Below are positions 1 through 11,900 of a stretch of 64,000 nt of DNA, piece by piece. This DNA is from Corticium candelabrum. Lineage: Eukaryota; Porifera; Homoscleromorpha; Homosclerophorida; Plakinidae. The translations under genes and the position numbers were made by a program. Location: NCBI RefSeq assembly GCF_963422355.1, contig NC_085095.1, positions 834,957 through 898,956 of the forward strand. The letters are read 5' to 3'. The notes under the pieces were generated by a model. The model worked only from the letters and a program-made list of their open reading frames with translations, ran no database searches and was not told where the DNA came from. Numbering within the stretch: the first letter of the stretch is position 1; each line of letters begins with the position of its first letter.

Positions 1-471
1 AAAGTAGCCAGGAGAGAACAGACATGTTCTAGTAACTCTAAGGCTTGTCCTGGTGACATTTTCCATTCAGACCTTGTTGATGGCAGGCCTGCTTTCTTTG
101 ACGTAACAGTTCGTAACACAGTCCGAGCTAACTACATACGTGAAGTTGCAGAAATGGCTGGGGCCACTGCAAGGGCAGGAGCAGTGGAAAAGGATTACAA
201 ACACGAGCAATCGGTATTAAAATGTGGAGGACTGTTCTACCCTCTGGTGCTGAAATCTTTTGGCTTTTGGACTCAAGCAAGTCTTCAGACGTTGAGAACT
301 ATTGCAGCCAAAACTACGACTTATAATGGCATCGATTTACAGCAAGTGTTCTCCAACCTTTTGCAACAGCTCTCTGTTCGATTGTGGCAACACAATGCTA
401 GAGTGATAATTCGCAGATATTTGCTAGAAACTGAGTTTGACATGTGGGATTTGACTACATATGTAGAATAA
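1..471 (+). pseudogene. 3' end of a non-LTR retroelement ORF (C-terminal nuclease-like domain), cut by window start
   Basis: The frame is open from base 1 to the stop at 469-471, about 156 codons. It shows the layout seen at the C-terminus of many invertebrate reverse-transcriptase ORFs: GRPAFFDVTV (an aspartate-bearing strand), then a lysine-rich EKDYKH stretch, then FYPLVLKSFGFW and a final QQLSVRLWQHNAR helix. The D...K spacing suggests a PD-(D/E)XK-like nuclease fold, which is inference. No reverse transcriptase is visible because the element runs off the left edge. The 3' tail is G/T-rich (472-525) and passes into a long CA repeat. It is probably a dead, 5'-truncated insertion. Related C-terminal pieces occur at 690-815, 975-1085 and 63503-64000. 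Confidence 0.6.
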
Positions 472-530
472 TTGAGGTTTGGCTTGGTTTGGTTGGGGAT
501 GGTACTTGTTTGTTGGGTGGATCTAATAGT

Positions 531-689
<159 letters not shown>

Positions 690-690
<1 letters not shown>

Positions 691-815
691 TGGACAAACT
701 TGCATGAGCAGTTGTCATGTAGATTATGGCAATACAATGCAAAGTTGATTTTAGAAAAATTAGCTTTCGTTGCTTTTGACGTTGACTCTTTCAATTGCAG
801 TGTTCTAGAATAAGG
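690..815 (+). pseudogene. Second, degenerate copy of the retroelement 3' tip
   Basis: The frame reads LHEQLSCRLWQYNAKLILEK and then FDVDSF. This is clearly related to the QQLSVRLWQHNAR...FDMWDL end of the copy at 1-471. Only about 40 codons are recognisable. It starts directly after the microsatellite at 535-690. Confidence 0.55.
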
Positions 816-974
816 TGACTCTACTGGGTCACCATTAGTCTGCTAATATATGTTGAATATATACATGTATATATATATTTTTTGCTTATATATGTTATAT
901 TCTTCTTCTATGCAAACTACCCCAAACTGCCCCAGACTACCCCAAACTACTTTACCCACCCAGTCCCTAAACAT

Positions 975-1080
975 AAATACATTACAGTGACAGGAAAATC
1001 CCACAAGTCATCAAAGTCCAGGTTCAGTCTACTGTATAATAGCTTGGCATTATACTGCCACAGTCTCACGGACAACTGTT

Positions 1081-1085
<5 letters not shown>
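975..1085 (-). pseudogene. Third copy of the retroelement 3' tip, inverted
   Basis: Read on the minus strand, this encodes EQLSVRLWQYNAKLLYSRL followed by DFDDLWDF, homologous to the ends of the copies at 1-471 and 690-815. Its minus-strand tail (about 900-965) is rich in GTTTGGGG-type repeats, like the G/T-rich tail at 472-525. An (AT)n microsatellite (1083-1127) abuts its upstream side. Confidence 0.55.

Positions 1086-1127
<42 letters not shown>
1083..1127. repeat. (AT)n microsatellite
   Basis: A pure AT repeat of about 45 bp next to the inverted retroelement tip. The 1128-1247 stretch beyond it holds no recognised coding sequence. Confidence 0.9.
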
Positions 1128-1136
<9 letters not shown>

Positions 1137-1247
1137 TAGTGGGCAATATTTCATGAGCAGACCATGCCTCCAAAACGTCAACATGTCAGTCTAACTTCTG
1201 ACCGTTTGCCTGCTGTACAGCAAATTACACATTTTAGCTCGGCTCAC

Positions 1248-2589
1248 CATTTGACCAAAGAGACGAAAGAATGGTCTGATATTCACTGCGGCTTGAGTGA
1301 CAAGGCCTTCGAACTCGGCACATTTTCCACTCTTGAAACGAATAAGAGCATTAGCCATTGATTCCCCTTGTATCGCTTTATGACTATCGTATCCGGTTAC
1401 ACCCACAACCTCCTCCACCTCGCCCATCCTAGATTAAAATAATAAAACCTGTTATTAAATTTGTAATTACAAGATTAATAATTTTCTTTATTATCACTAT
1501 TAAAATCATATTTAATAACAAATAATATTAATTACAATCATCATGCAGTCAGTCGTGTTGACTGACTGCATGATGATTGTAGTTAATATTATTTGTCATT
1601 AATTATTAATTTTAGTATTTATTATTATTATTATTATTAATATTATTATTACTATTATTATTGTTGTTTTTGTTATTGCCTCTTGTGTATTAGCAGATGT
1701 GATTTGGCTTACCACATTCGTAAAGGACGTAGCCAATGTGTGGACCCATCTACCAGAACTCCACCACCCACTCTTTTAGCATCAAATTTCCAGTCTATTT
1801 TATCTGGAGTGTCCTTGTAGTCATCAGAGAAGGCACTCCTGTGACATCACGTGACTCAATCAAATTTTAAGTCATCAACATATGTCTGTTATTACGTCAT
1901 TAGTGATTCCCAGTAATGAGCTTTAGCATAGTATAGCTCTCCAATTTTACCCTCTCTTACTAGCTGTTTCGCATGAACGACCTGAAAATGATGGCCTGAT
2001 TATTAATTAATAAAATTTCAATTTGACCTTCAATTAATTAATTAATTAATGTACCTCTGGCCAATACTGTGCATTTTCTGCAACCATGAAAACGGTAGCT
2101 TTCTCTCTGGTTACTTCTTCTGCTGCTTGAAGAAGTCGTTCGCAAGAATCTTGTGTGTGTGCCAATGGTTTTTCCAGCAACACGTGCTTGCCAGCATGCA
2201 AGCATTGCAGTGCAACAGTCTCGTGCAGATCATGTGGTAGCAGAACGTCTGTTGCTTCAAATTCACCCCACTCCAAAGCCTCAGTAACACATCCAAACAC
2301 CTACTCGATGACAGCATAGCTGGTCTAGCATATGATGTAGCTAAAGACTAGCTATCTAAACTTCAGTAGCTAGAGGTACAATAGGCTACTGTATACGTAC
2401 CCTAGGCTTGGGTTTGGAATCTAGTCTTGCAGCTGCTGCTTCTGCTTTCTCTATATTGGTGTCGACCAATGCTGCTATTCTAGTGGGAATGTTACATCCC
2501 TGAATTGCTGGTATGTGAAACCTGGATATCAGACCACAACCGATGACAGCAATACGTAGCATGGCCTCGAAATCCAGAAAGGAGCGCAT
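1248..2589 (-). CDS. Gfo/Idh/MocA-family NAD(P)-dependent oxidoreductase, 3' end not found
   Basis: Five minus-strand exons join in phase: 2401-2589, 2055-2300, 1896-1981, 1713-1838 and 1248-1428 (828 nt, 276 codons). Exon 1 begins with an ATG at 2589, or more typically at 2562 (MLRIAVIGCG). It shows the Rossmann G-x-G nucleotide loop and ALVDTN. Exon 2 has HVLLEKPLAHT, the EKP motif that marks the family and carries its catalytic lysine. Exon 4 has GGGVLVDGSTHW, the conserved sheet-domain histidine region. Introns are about 55-285 bp with GT-AG ends. Family members are usually 330-400 residues, so roughly 60-100 C-terminal residues are missing. Downstream DNA is retroelement debris, so the gene may be truncated, or its last exon may lie outside the window. 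The substrate cannot be told; these enzymes oxidise sugars, inositols or dihydrodiols. Confidence 0.85.
1514..1600. repeat. 40-bp stem hairpin inside an intron of the oxidoreductase gene
   Basis: The arm at 1514-1553 and its reverse complement at 1561-1600 match at 38 of 40 positions around a 7-base loop. The core ATCATCATGCAGTCAGT is perfect. It is probably a small fold-back element. The following 1600-1665 is AT-rich with TTA/ATT repeats. Confidence 0.85.
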
Positions 2590-3571
2590 CTCGGAAGCAC
2601 GTGCCCGACTCGAAGTAAAAAACTCGCAGGGACGTACATGTACAGTATCTGGCGCATTACAATTTATTGGGTCGGTTCTTTTCGTGTTTTAGTGGACGTT
2701 CCAGTCAGTTCAACATGCTGTGTTCTAGCGAATCAAATATAGTCGTTTTATACTAATGTACTAATACATCTAGAGTTGAAGACCAATTTGATAGCTACAG
2801 TAGGTCTGTGACTCTAAATGTAATATATTATACTGTATGTGTACCATTTGCTCAAACGGTGTTTTTACATCTACGTTCTCATGGCTTAATTAATTAATTT
2901 ATATAATGCTAGAAGATTTTTCGTTTTGATCTGCCAACATCAACAACAAATTTACTATCAGACTATAATCTGACTATAGTTAGTGCGTATACCTACTCTG
3001 TATTGACTTACACCAGATTTCTGTGTGCGACAACAACACTAACACCACCACCAACAAAATGTAATTTGCAACTTTAAGACGTCTAGCAGTCTAGAATCTT
3101 TACGATTAGCTACCGAAGTTTGTACGCTACTGCAGCCAACTACAATCACATCGAGTACGTACTAGTGGCACACTAATTAAACTCCAGCGCTAACAATGAC
3201 CGCATGCGCTACATTCCAATTGTCCGGCCGCACACTACGATCCGGCTGTCCGTCCACAGTACTAATACTGTCACGCATGCATGCATCCGGTTAGGTTAGC
3301 CTCGTACCAGACTCTCTGTTGTCGTGTTATACGAGAACTGGGCACGACGGCACGAGAGGGTCTGCAAGAAGAAAGCACAGTACTAATTAGTGTAGGTGCA
3401 TGCACTGGCGTAGGAACCGGGGGGCTGCAGCCCCCTCGCTCACTGTAGGAATTGAAATTTACTGAGCTACTGACTCCTGCAAATCTTTTTACTGTCTGGC
3501 AAGCTAGATATCTAGTTATTTTTTAATTTGCTTACGTAATTAATTACTCATGATGACATCCACGTTACAGT
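2590..3571. other. Intergenic stretch, no gene recognised
   Basis: It contains the presumed promoter of the minus-strand oxidoreductase (2590-2700) and AT-rich DNA. Near 3404-3440 there is a G-rich palindrome, GGGGGGCTGCAGCCCCC, following GGCGTAGGAACC. Such palindromes are common at the ends of old hAT-like elements in invertebrates, but nothing else of an element is seen. Confidence 0.5.
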
Positions 3572-4265
3572 CAGATCTGCCAACCTAGCAGTGTCAAAAT
3601 GCGTAAGTTCGCAGAAAAAATATGCGGGAGTTTAAAATTTTTGGACACGCCTACAATAGCATTAATATCAATAAATCTATACTGTAATAAGTGTTAAATA
3701 GTATACGTATATATATAAATAATATCTAATTCTCAAAATTTAAGTGTTTGCTCGCCCGGTTGGGGTAGAAGCCATTAATTAATTAAATTATAGTGCAACA
3801 AATGTTTAACCGATTGATTACTGTGCCTAATTAGGGACACACAGTATTAACACCAATTACTAAACATAATAGTTAATTTAATTAAACACAGAACTTGTAC
3901 TGTACGTACTACAGTCTGCCTGTTATAAAATCTAAGAACAATGTACATGCACATTCTCGTGGCTAGTTGGGATGTTCTGGATTCTATTTTCTTGTGGCGT
4001 TCTTCGATCGCTTTTCCAGCAATACATATGGTAATTAGGTAGCCAGTCCCTCCCCTTTTCCACTTCTGACCGACTCCTCCTTCTATGTCGGTATTTTGAC
4101 CAAGTATGTTATGAAAGAGCCGGATGAAGAAAGGGGCTGGCACATAAAAATTGATATTGGGATATCAAGTATGTGTGCACACATGCATGTACTAAAACTG
4201 TGTGTAGGGTAGTTACACAGAACAGGCACGCCCATCATTTTGGTCACACCCACCAATGGAGACTT
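3572..4265 (-). mobile_element. Internally deleted copy of the neighbouring hAT-like transposon
   Basis: The left end, CAGATCTGCCAACCTAGC, and the next 400 bp or so match the left end of the full copy starting at 4269. That match covers the AATGCG(T)GAGTTTGC motif, ACGCC(T/C)ACAATAGCATTAATATC, and remnants of the transposase 3' end near 3960-4020. The second half (about 4090-4258) instead matches the upstream end of the full copy near 7840-7972, sharing TATTTTGACC, GTCGGATGAA-like sequence and CACCAATGG. The two ends are therefore joined without the middle, as in a non-autonomous deletion derivative. Confidence 0.6.
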
Positions 4266-4654
4266 GATCAGACCTGCCAACCTAGCCAAATCAAAATGCG
4301 TGAGTTTGCAGAAAAAAATGCGGGAGAATGCGGGAGATAAATTTTGCCACGCCCACAATAGCATTAATATCAATAAAGGTTATCGTAATATGCGTTAGAT
4401 AATATATCGAATTATCAAAATTTAAATATTTGCATGACCCGCTGGAGTAGAAACCTTTATTAATTGAAAATACACTTAGTTAATTAAGTGCAACAAATTC
4501 ATGTCAAATGTACAACCAATTACTGCCCACACAAAGTGAGTTAGGTATACCAACGCCAATTAATTAATTAACTATATTAAATACAGAACTTGTACTACTG
4601 CCTAATATTACAAGAGAGCTTAGATAAACTAAACAAGTATGGACATTATCGCAA

Positions 4655-6869
4655 CTAGTTGCGATGTTCTAGATTGTATTGTTTTGTGGCCTTCTTCGCT
4701 TTTCCCGGCAACTCCTTGGGTGGGTCAAATTTAGTAGACGAGTTGGAAAGATGAGTTTTCACTGTCACGATGCTTGATAGAGTACCATCCAAAGACACAG
4801 CGGATCTGTAGCTAGTCTTATTCAAACGAACGAGACTAAATAGCCTTTCTTCCCCAGCATTAGAATGGGAAGAACAAGAACAAGTTTTGCTACCTTTTTC
4901 CAGGTTAGGAAACCTTGGTCGACAGCCATCTGCAGACGTCATGCTGGCCAAGAAATTCCATATAGCATCCGGACGTACAGCTTGCATCTCTCCTTCTTCG
5001 ACTTGGACATTGGCAGCTTTCCATGTGTCGTCTGAAATATCTGTTGATTCTAAGAGTTGGTAATCTACAAACTCACCAAACAGTGCATTGCACTGTTCGG
5101 CAGTAAGCTGCAGAACTGTGCTGTAACGATCGGCAAAGTATTCTACGTCGGTAAAATGAGCATTCATTCTGTTGTGAAACCCCACAAATTGAGTATGCTT
5201 AATTAAGGGTATCATCGTTCAAAGGAAATTTGTCAAAGATATACTTTGTGGCTGCTTCGTAGTACTGACGAACACCATCAAAAAAATTTCTTTTCGACTG
5301 AAGATGACATTTCTCCTTCTCTTTTTAACTTTTGTAATCTCTATTTGGTGGTAAAGCCAATAAAGAGTGTGTCATCAGTCAATTGATTTTCCTTCGTGTG
5401 ATAGTCAATTTCTGCTAAATGGGTAGCCTCCTTGATCACTGCGACCTTCACAAATTTGGAAAGAGGCTTGCGAAGTAACTCAACGCACTGGCTGTGCAGG
5501 ATATGAATACACGGGTCTTCCCGCTGCGGCAACAAGTTGAAGGGCGTAAACACTGGAAGTATTGCATGGTAGAATAGGAGGTACACTTCCGTAACCGGTC
5601 GACTGAAGAGCAGCGAACGTTGTTTGAAGCGTGCTTGGGATTCATCTTCTGAAAGAAAATATGAGCGAAGACCCTCATACAGTTTCAGGGTACGTTCCAC
5701 CGCCGTTGCAAGACTGAGCCACCTTGTAGAAACATGTCTAACTACCGCAGCGTAGGTGACATCACAGAATACACAATATTCTTGAAGTGTGCTCTTGCGT
5801 TTAGTGCTCTGGTCAAACCAATAGAACAAATCTACGGACAAATCTTCTATATCAAACCCAGTAGTAATACTAAAGCGGTGAGATGCAGCAGATGCAGTGT
5901 TGTGAGCAAGATGACAAGGGCAGCCTACGAAGTATATGTTCGGATTAGCACGCAAGGCTCTTGATTTGATAGAGTTGTGTTTGCCAATGTTCACACTAGC
6001 ATTATCTACGCCAAAACCAACACAGTCTATCCAAGAGACGTCGTAAGCAGACAGTACTTGATTCATCTTAGCAAATATCGCTTCTGCGGTATCTCCCGTT
6101 AGTCCGGTTGTTGTGCACATGTCAAGGAATTTGCTTTGGACTGTTCCGCAACGTATATGAAATATCCTTACTGTAATTGGATTCATCTTTTCCAATCCGG
6201 TGTCATTGGAACCATCAATCAAAATAGAGAATGGGCTATTCTTCATTGCTGATACAAGGTCTTCTTTCTAGTGCAGGTGCAACAGCATAGTTTAAGATTG
6301 CCGTTGATTTCGTTCTAGCACAAGAATAACCCTTTGCAACTTGCCCATCAAACACTTCATGGATCATTGGACTAAAATAATCCGCAAACGCAAGTGGAAT
6401 GTTTCTTTGTGCTAGCATCGTGCTAATTTTTACTTCTGCTCTTATCTTCTGTATACGGAACACTTCAACTAGATAACAACTTTACGCCTGTAGAATTATA
6501 ACATTAATTGCTAACCTTAGTTGCTACAGCATCATGGCATAAATATTTCAGTTGTGTTTGCGTCTCCAACTGTTTTGCAAAGTTGTTGTGAGAAGTGCTG
6601 GCCACATGTCGTTTCACATCTAGCTCTCCTTGATGTTTACAAGATATCTTTTTCTTGCACACAGTGCAAAAGAAGGAAAACGAATCGCTAGTGATAGCTT
6701 CAATGCATTCATACATCCGAGTCCGACTTCGGTTAAACTTTGATAAATAGCGAGCTGATCCTGTGTACGCTGAGGTCTTCTTTTTCGGTGGTGTGTCACA
6801 ACCTTCGGCTTTTTTGGTATTCTCACTGTCTTCAGTTTCCTTTTGAAGTGTGTCTTCAACTGGCTCCAC
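4655..6869 (-). pseudogene. hAT-like transposase with BED zinc finger, disrupted
   Basis: The reading frame is broken into pieces. 6504-6869 starts the protein and carries a BED-type finger (FFCTVCKKK...HVASTSH, a CxxC...HxxxxxH pattern). 6236-6463 encodes a helical segment. 5341-6246 encodes the catalytic core, with ILIDGSNDTG and CVGFGVDNASVN supplying acidic residues and GCPCHLAHN. 4655-5215 carries the hAT dimerisation motif NAGEERLFSLVRLNKT. A frameshift near 6265, a stop at about 5341 (continuing codons 5216-5340 remain recognisable) and a frameshift near 5210 show it is no longer functional. A short intron may lie around 6475-6515. It resembles ZBED/hAT proteins of animals; the element is dead. 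Confidence 0.75.
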
Positions 6870-6925
6870 TACCTGGTGTTCTCTTGACGTTCCCTCAAGA
6901 GCAGAGAAATCAAGTGTACTGCTAG

Positions 6926-7989
6926 AGTGAAAATATTCTTACGTCTGTACCTTATGCATTCTACTGTTGTGTGACTACAGAGTCAAAATTGAAAGGAACT
7001 CGACTGCATGCTGTCAACATACACTAACGCTTAAGAAAATTAAGGTGATATTGTATCTAAGTTATTATTCTTATTTAGAATTATCACTTTTAATTATAAT
7101 TATTAACTTAGTTCTACATATACTATAGATATTGATCCGTGCATGTACTATTCTAGTTGTTTGATGAATTCCAATCCTAGAGTAGCTTGAACGTACTACC
7201 AGAAAGTATAACTAAATAAAGCCTATTAACTAAAAACCTACACAACTGTATCAGGACACGGTTTTCCAGCGCTCGACACATTTTCAGACTGTTACTTGCC
7301 TTGCATGGGAGCACTAAACTAGCCGATACCATCGATCTAGAGTGTTATTATTTGTCTTTTCGCTATCCGATTACCTCATATCGTAAGACCTAATGAGTCA
7401 GAGTCATCTGTCTTTCGGTTCAACCGTTTACTGATCGATTCATCTGTCAGGAATGATAAGTACGTTTCAGAAAGCCTCAGAGAATTGCCTGACTATACAG
7501 ATTACAAAAGTGTACGGCTATATCTAGTGTTGCATGCTTACACCTAATGTTTTTGTAGAAGACATAGACCTAATTAATTAAATTAAATGCGCCATAAAGA
7601 ACTACATCTAGATTGCAACGGTCAGACATTCATAAATACTTACGTTTCTGAGGACGCAGATAGTGGGACCGGTGGGCGATCGGCGTATCTCTCTGCCCTG
7701 CTTTGGTTCGCTTTAAAAAAGTACGCTTCCATGATAGTCAGTGAAGTACCACGTGCAAACGTCGTAGTGACAGCAGCACGTCCTTGGCATGATAGTTATT
7801 AGAGTTTGCTTGACAGACTCCGCCTGTATCCGGTTAATTAATATTTTGACCGACCACAGAAGAGTCGGATGAAAAGAGGAGTTGACACACATTATATAAA
7901 CATATACAATATAATACATTGATATGCTAACAGCACACTCATCAGCCACACCCATTAGTCACAACCACCAATGGTCAATATGCGGGAGA
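6926..7989. other. Upstream half of the hAT-like element, no gene
   Basis: AT-rich sequence with no supported ORF. Positions 7840-7975 match 4090-4258 in the deletion derivative, so this is the 5' untranslated end of the transposon. Confidence 0.5.
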
Positions 7990-7994
7990 TTTGA

Positions 7995-8515
7995 CACCAA
8001 ATGCGGACAGGCGGGGGAAGGGTCCCAAATGCGGGAGTCTCCCGCTCAATGCAAGAAAGTTGGCAGCTCTGCTCGATGCCAAAATTTATGCTGGTAAGCG
8101 GGAGAAGGGTCCCAAATGTGGGAGTCTCCCGCTCAATGCAAGAGAGTTGGCAGCTCTGCTCGATGCCAAAATTTATGCTGGTAAGCGGGAGAAGGGTCCC
8201 AAATGTGGGAGTCTCCCGCTCAATGCAAGAGAGTTGGCAGATCTGCTTGATGCCAAAATTTATGCTGGTAAGCGGGAGAAGGGTCCCTAATGTGGGAGTC
8301 TCCCGCTCAATGCAAGAGAGTTGGCAGCTCTGCTCGATGCCAAAATTTATGCTGGTAAGCGGGAGAAGGGTCCCAAATGTGGGAGTCTCCCGCTCAATGC
8401 AAGAGAGTTGGCAGCTCTGCTTGATGCCAAAATTTATGCTGGTAAGCGGGAGAAGGGTCCCAAATGTGGGAGTCTCCCGCTCAATGCGAGTTGGCATCTC
8501 TGTACAGTCCCCCGC
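7995..8515. repeat. 87-bp tandem array, about six units
   Basis: Copies of GGGAGTCTCCCGCTCAATGC start at 8033, 8120, 8207, 8294, 8381 and 8468, exactly 87 bp apart, with very few differences. Each unit contains GTTGGCAGCTCTG or GTTGGCAGATCTG, the terminus of the hAT-like element, plus the palindrome GGGAGTCTCCC. Because 87 is divisible by three, both strands show long open frames of 29-residue repeats. They have no coding support. Confidence 0.95.
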
Positions 8516-8971
8516 TCGTGAACATCTTTCTACACCACTGGCATGCATGTCAAGACACTGTAGATATCTAGCACCTAGCTAGTACGTGCGCACTCAGCAC
8601 GCGAAATGGCGTTTAATTAACGTTCAAAGCTCTAGAGTACCGTGAGCGCTAGCCTCATGGAAGGCTGAAAGTGTATACGGGAGTCGGACACGGCCAGGCT
8701 CACGTGAGTTTGGGGAAGCTTCTCACATCGAGGCGGGAGCTTCTCACATCAAATGTTCTGTTCCAAAACGTTTGTTCGCATTCGTTCAGTGTGGATTGCA
8801 CGGCAAAGGATCCGGGACCGCAACACACTGGGCGCGGCAGGCGAGGCCAGCGTAGCTACGTCCTGTACGTAACTCGCCAGTTGGCTTCTTGCCAACACTG
8901 TTGCAGGCAGGGACTGCAGCACGACCTTTTGTGTGGAACGGATCTGGAAGACAGCTGCATGGTCATAGGTG
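8516..8971. other. Upstream region of the Roco-BIR gene with one fold-back repeat arm
   Basis: Positions 8665-8714 (CTGAAAGTGTATACGGGAG..., then GCCAGGCTCACGTGA) are one arm of the palindromic repeat found complete at 28529-28631. The frame of the downstream gene is closed by TAA at 8870-8872. The short plus-strand ORF starting at 8671 is in another frame and unsupported. Confidence 0.6.
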
Positions 8972-11900
8972 ATGGAAAAGAGAAAAGAGAGGGGGTCCAC
9001 CGAGTTTGAGGCAACCGTGTGGAGACCAGATGTACATTCTAGGATTTGCTCCTCTTCAACACTTGCAAACGGAAACACTAGCGTGCTCTCACATTCATCG
9101 CCACTCTTTAGTATCACGCGACCCAACGCTATTGCTCCATTTGGCAAGCACATTCTTGCGTTAGAACTATCTAAATGTGCAGACGAGCTTGCAACAAGGC
9201 TATGTATAGTGTCGGCGCGCCAAGAAACTGAAAGACCTCACCACATTTATCGGGTGTTTAGGAGTGCAGAAGATTTCCGTTTCAACTTCACTCGTCCTGC
9301 TAGTGGCAGACTGCTAATATTTGCATTGAACCCTTCCATCAGCCTATCATTACTTCCAGGCGACGTCGTTACTTGGTTAGATGTCTCGTGTGGCATCGTG
9401 ATGAACGCAATTCCACCGTATCTTGTGACCATGAAGCACTTGACCTATTTAGATGTGACTAATTGTGGTCTAATGGAACTACCAACTTTCATCAACAATC
9501 TACCTAGTTTGTGCGTTCTTCTGGCTAGTAGAAACAAACTCAATGGTCTTCCCACTACTGTAACAGAGTTGGGACAGCTTGAAATTGTAGACCTTGGAGA
9601 GAACCTACTTCAAGACTGTCATCTAGCTGGTTTTGAACGTTTGGAAAATTTAAGAGTTTTGAATATTTCTTTTACACTTGTAAAAAACTTGATCATTGGA
9701 AGCATATCAACACTGATTGTCTTGCATGAGTCTGTATTTGACACTTGCTCAGTGCAATCTTTTCTTAGTAGCAAAGAAAGTTTCTTTACAATTGACAAGG
9801 AAACATCAGAACTGGGGAGATTGGATAGAAAAGAACACGTAATTGAAATTGGCACAATGGCAAAGCAAGTAATGAGTTTCTGTTTGAAAGCAAGGCAGAA
9901 AGGTGGACTTGCTGAAATGAAGCCAAAGGTGTTAGTGATGGGAGATGCAAATACAGGAAAGTCAACTCTCATTTCATACCTTCAGAATCATTTTGCTGGA
10001 CTGTTGGACTGGAACTTTAGTCAATCGAACCAATCGTACAGCTTGATGAGACACAAATACTCCGTTTATCCAAATTATCTCTTCACTGAAGTCAACAGTT
10101 TTATCAAACCCAATGCTTGTTATTACTCCTGCTGCCTGATTGTGATGGATTGCTCTAACCCCAATTTTAGTGAATCTCTTTATCAACAGCTTGATTATGC
10201 TGTCTGTCATTGCAATATTCAGTTGATTTATTTTGTAGTGTCAAAGCTTGATTTGTGTGATGCTAACTTGATGAACACAAGGTCAATATTAGACAGTATC
10301 TTAAATCTAGCAGAAAGCTGGAAACAGAAGAAAGCAAAGAACCTAACGTTTGCAAAATCTTGTTGTACTGCAATGATAGAGGCAACAGCAGACTACAAAA
10401 CATTGTATCAGGAATTCTTACTAACAAGAATTGAACTGCAGAACAAGCTGTGCGTTCTCAAAAAATTGTCCTTTAAATACTTTGCGACGAGTGCAATCAC
10501 TAGAGAGGGATTAGTTGTTCTGGCAAGTAACCTAAGCAAACTTGAATGTCATCGTCGACTTTACCCTCAACCTTGGATACAAGTTCAAGAGGATTGTATG
10601 GCTCAGCTACATCTAACCAGTGACTGCAAGGTAATATGCAAGCGTACACTTGATCTTACTGAATCATTACACATTGACTCTGTCGTTGAGAACGAGAGCA
10701 ATTTGATAGCTCTCCGTATTTTACGGTTTTTGCTAGACACATTTGTCGTCCAACAAAAACAGGAAACAGGAAACGTCTTCCTGTTTACCGAGCGCAGGTC
10801 ATTTGAAAAAATAATAGAACGATTAACGTTAACAAGCGGCTGCTCACGGTGCAGCAGAGGTGTGTTAGATCTGAGTTGTCTCAAACAGCATTTTAAAAAC
10901 AACTTAGATCTTGAAAATTTTGTCACTTTATTGGCTAACGAAGATTTGTGCATTGAGGCTTGTCGTTGGAGCACGGACTCAATATTGACTGCAATAGAAT
11001 GGATTGACGATGCTAGAGTAACCGTTGTCGATAATTTTTTGAAAAACTCCAGTTCTTTGCTTTTGCCGTGGCTACTGCCTGAAACAGAATTAGATCCATT
11101 AGAGTGTACCTTACGTGAAAATCTGAAGGAATCGAAACCGTATGTGACAAAAGTGATTTATCGAGTTTGTAATAGACTACCGTTTGCGTTGTTTCATCAA
11201 GCGTGCATTCGAATGCTTAAGGTACCGCACACAAAGCGTCTGGACTACTGGAAGCAAGGCGTTGCAGTTAACAACAGCCTAACTACCGCTATTTTGAAAA
11301 ATGTGGAAACGTCAGACAAAAGTGCACATGAAATTTTAGCATGTTTTAGTATCGCTGAGACCTGTATGTCTCAGTTTCAAAGTCAGTTTTGGTGTTTCAT
11401 TGGGAAGGTAATCAAAATTATTGAAATGAGTTTAAGAGAGTGGAATTGGACTGTGTACGATCGTATGTGGCTGTCGGACAGCGTCCCTTCATTCTTTGAA
11501 ACTTCCAATATCTCCTTTAGTCTGATTCACGATCTTTGCGTTTCTGAGGTCGGACCTCTTGTGCTCTTTACGAGTAGATCACCTCCTGCGTGTGATACCA
11601 ACCTAAAAGATGCGAAAGATACCGAGTTGACGACGGTCTTCCGATACTCTGCCCTAACGGAAGCAGAAACTGCAACTAAACAACGAATAGAAATTACTCT
11701 TGATCCTACCGCCGTTCGTGACGGTTTACGTGTTTCTTCCGTTTCTCACGTTCAGCCTCGAAATGTAATGAAAGATCCATTTGACAAGCCATCGAAGCAT
11801 CCTCACATGACGAGGGAAACGGAGCGTCTCGAATCCTTTCGTAGATGGCCGTCCTTTGCCCCCAAGATCGTTCAAGCTCTGGCGGAATCGGGATTTTTTT

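Larger units (their letters stand above)
4269..8510 (-). mobile_element. Decayed hAT-superfamily-like DNA transposon
   Basis: The left end reads CAGACCTGCCAACCTAGCC. The right side carries GTTGGCAGATCTG at 8233-8245, the inverted counterpart, now embedded in a tandem array. The body holds a disrupted minus-strand transposase (4655-6869) with a BED zinc finger and a hAT-type C-terminus. CAG...CTG ends and a BED finger are typical of hAT elements. Eight-base target duplications could not be identified, because one end abuts the deletion derivative and the other is amplified. Confidence 0.6.

Noticed and set aside
7990-8510. A CRISPR-like array
   Set aside because: Units are direct tandem copies with no unique spacers, in a eukaryotic setting, and derive from a transposon end.
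7955-8582. Repeat-protein ORFs of 29-residue units on both strands
   Set aside because: They result from an 87-bp tandem unit divisible by three; both strands are equally open and no start, splice or domain evidence exists.
8671-9009. 112-codon ORF upstream of the Roco-BIR gene
   Set aside because: Different frame, composed partly of a fold-back repeat arm, and overlapping the true start.
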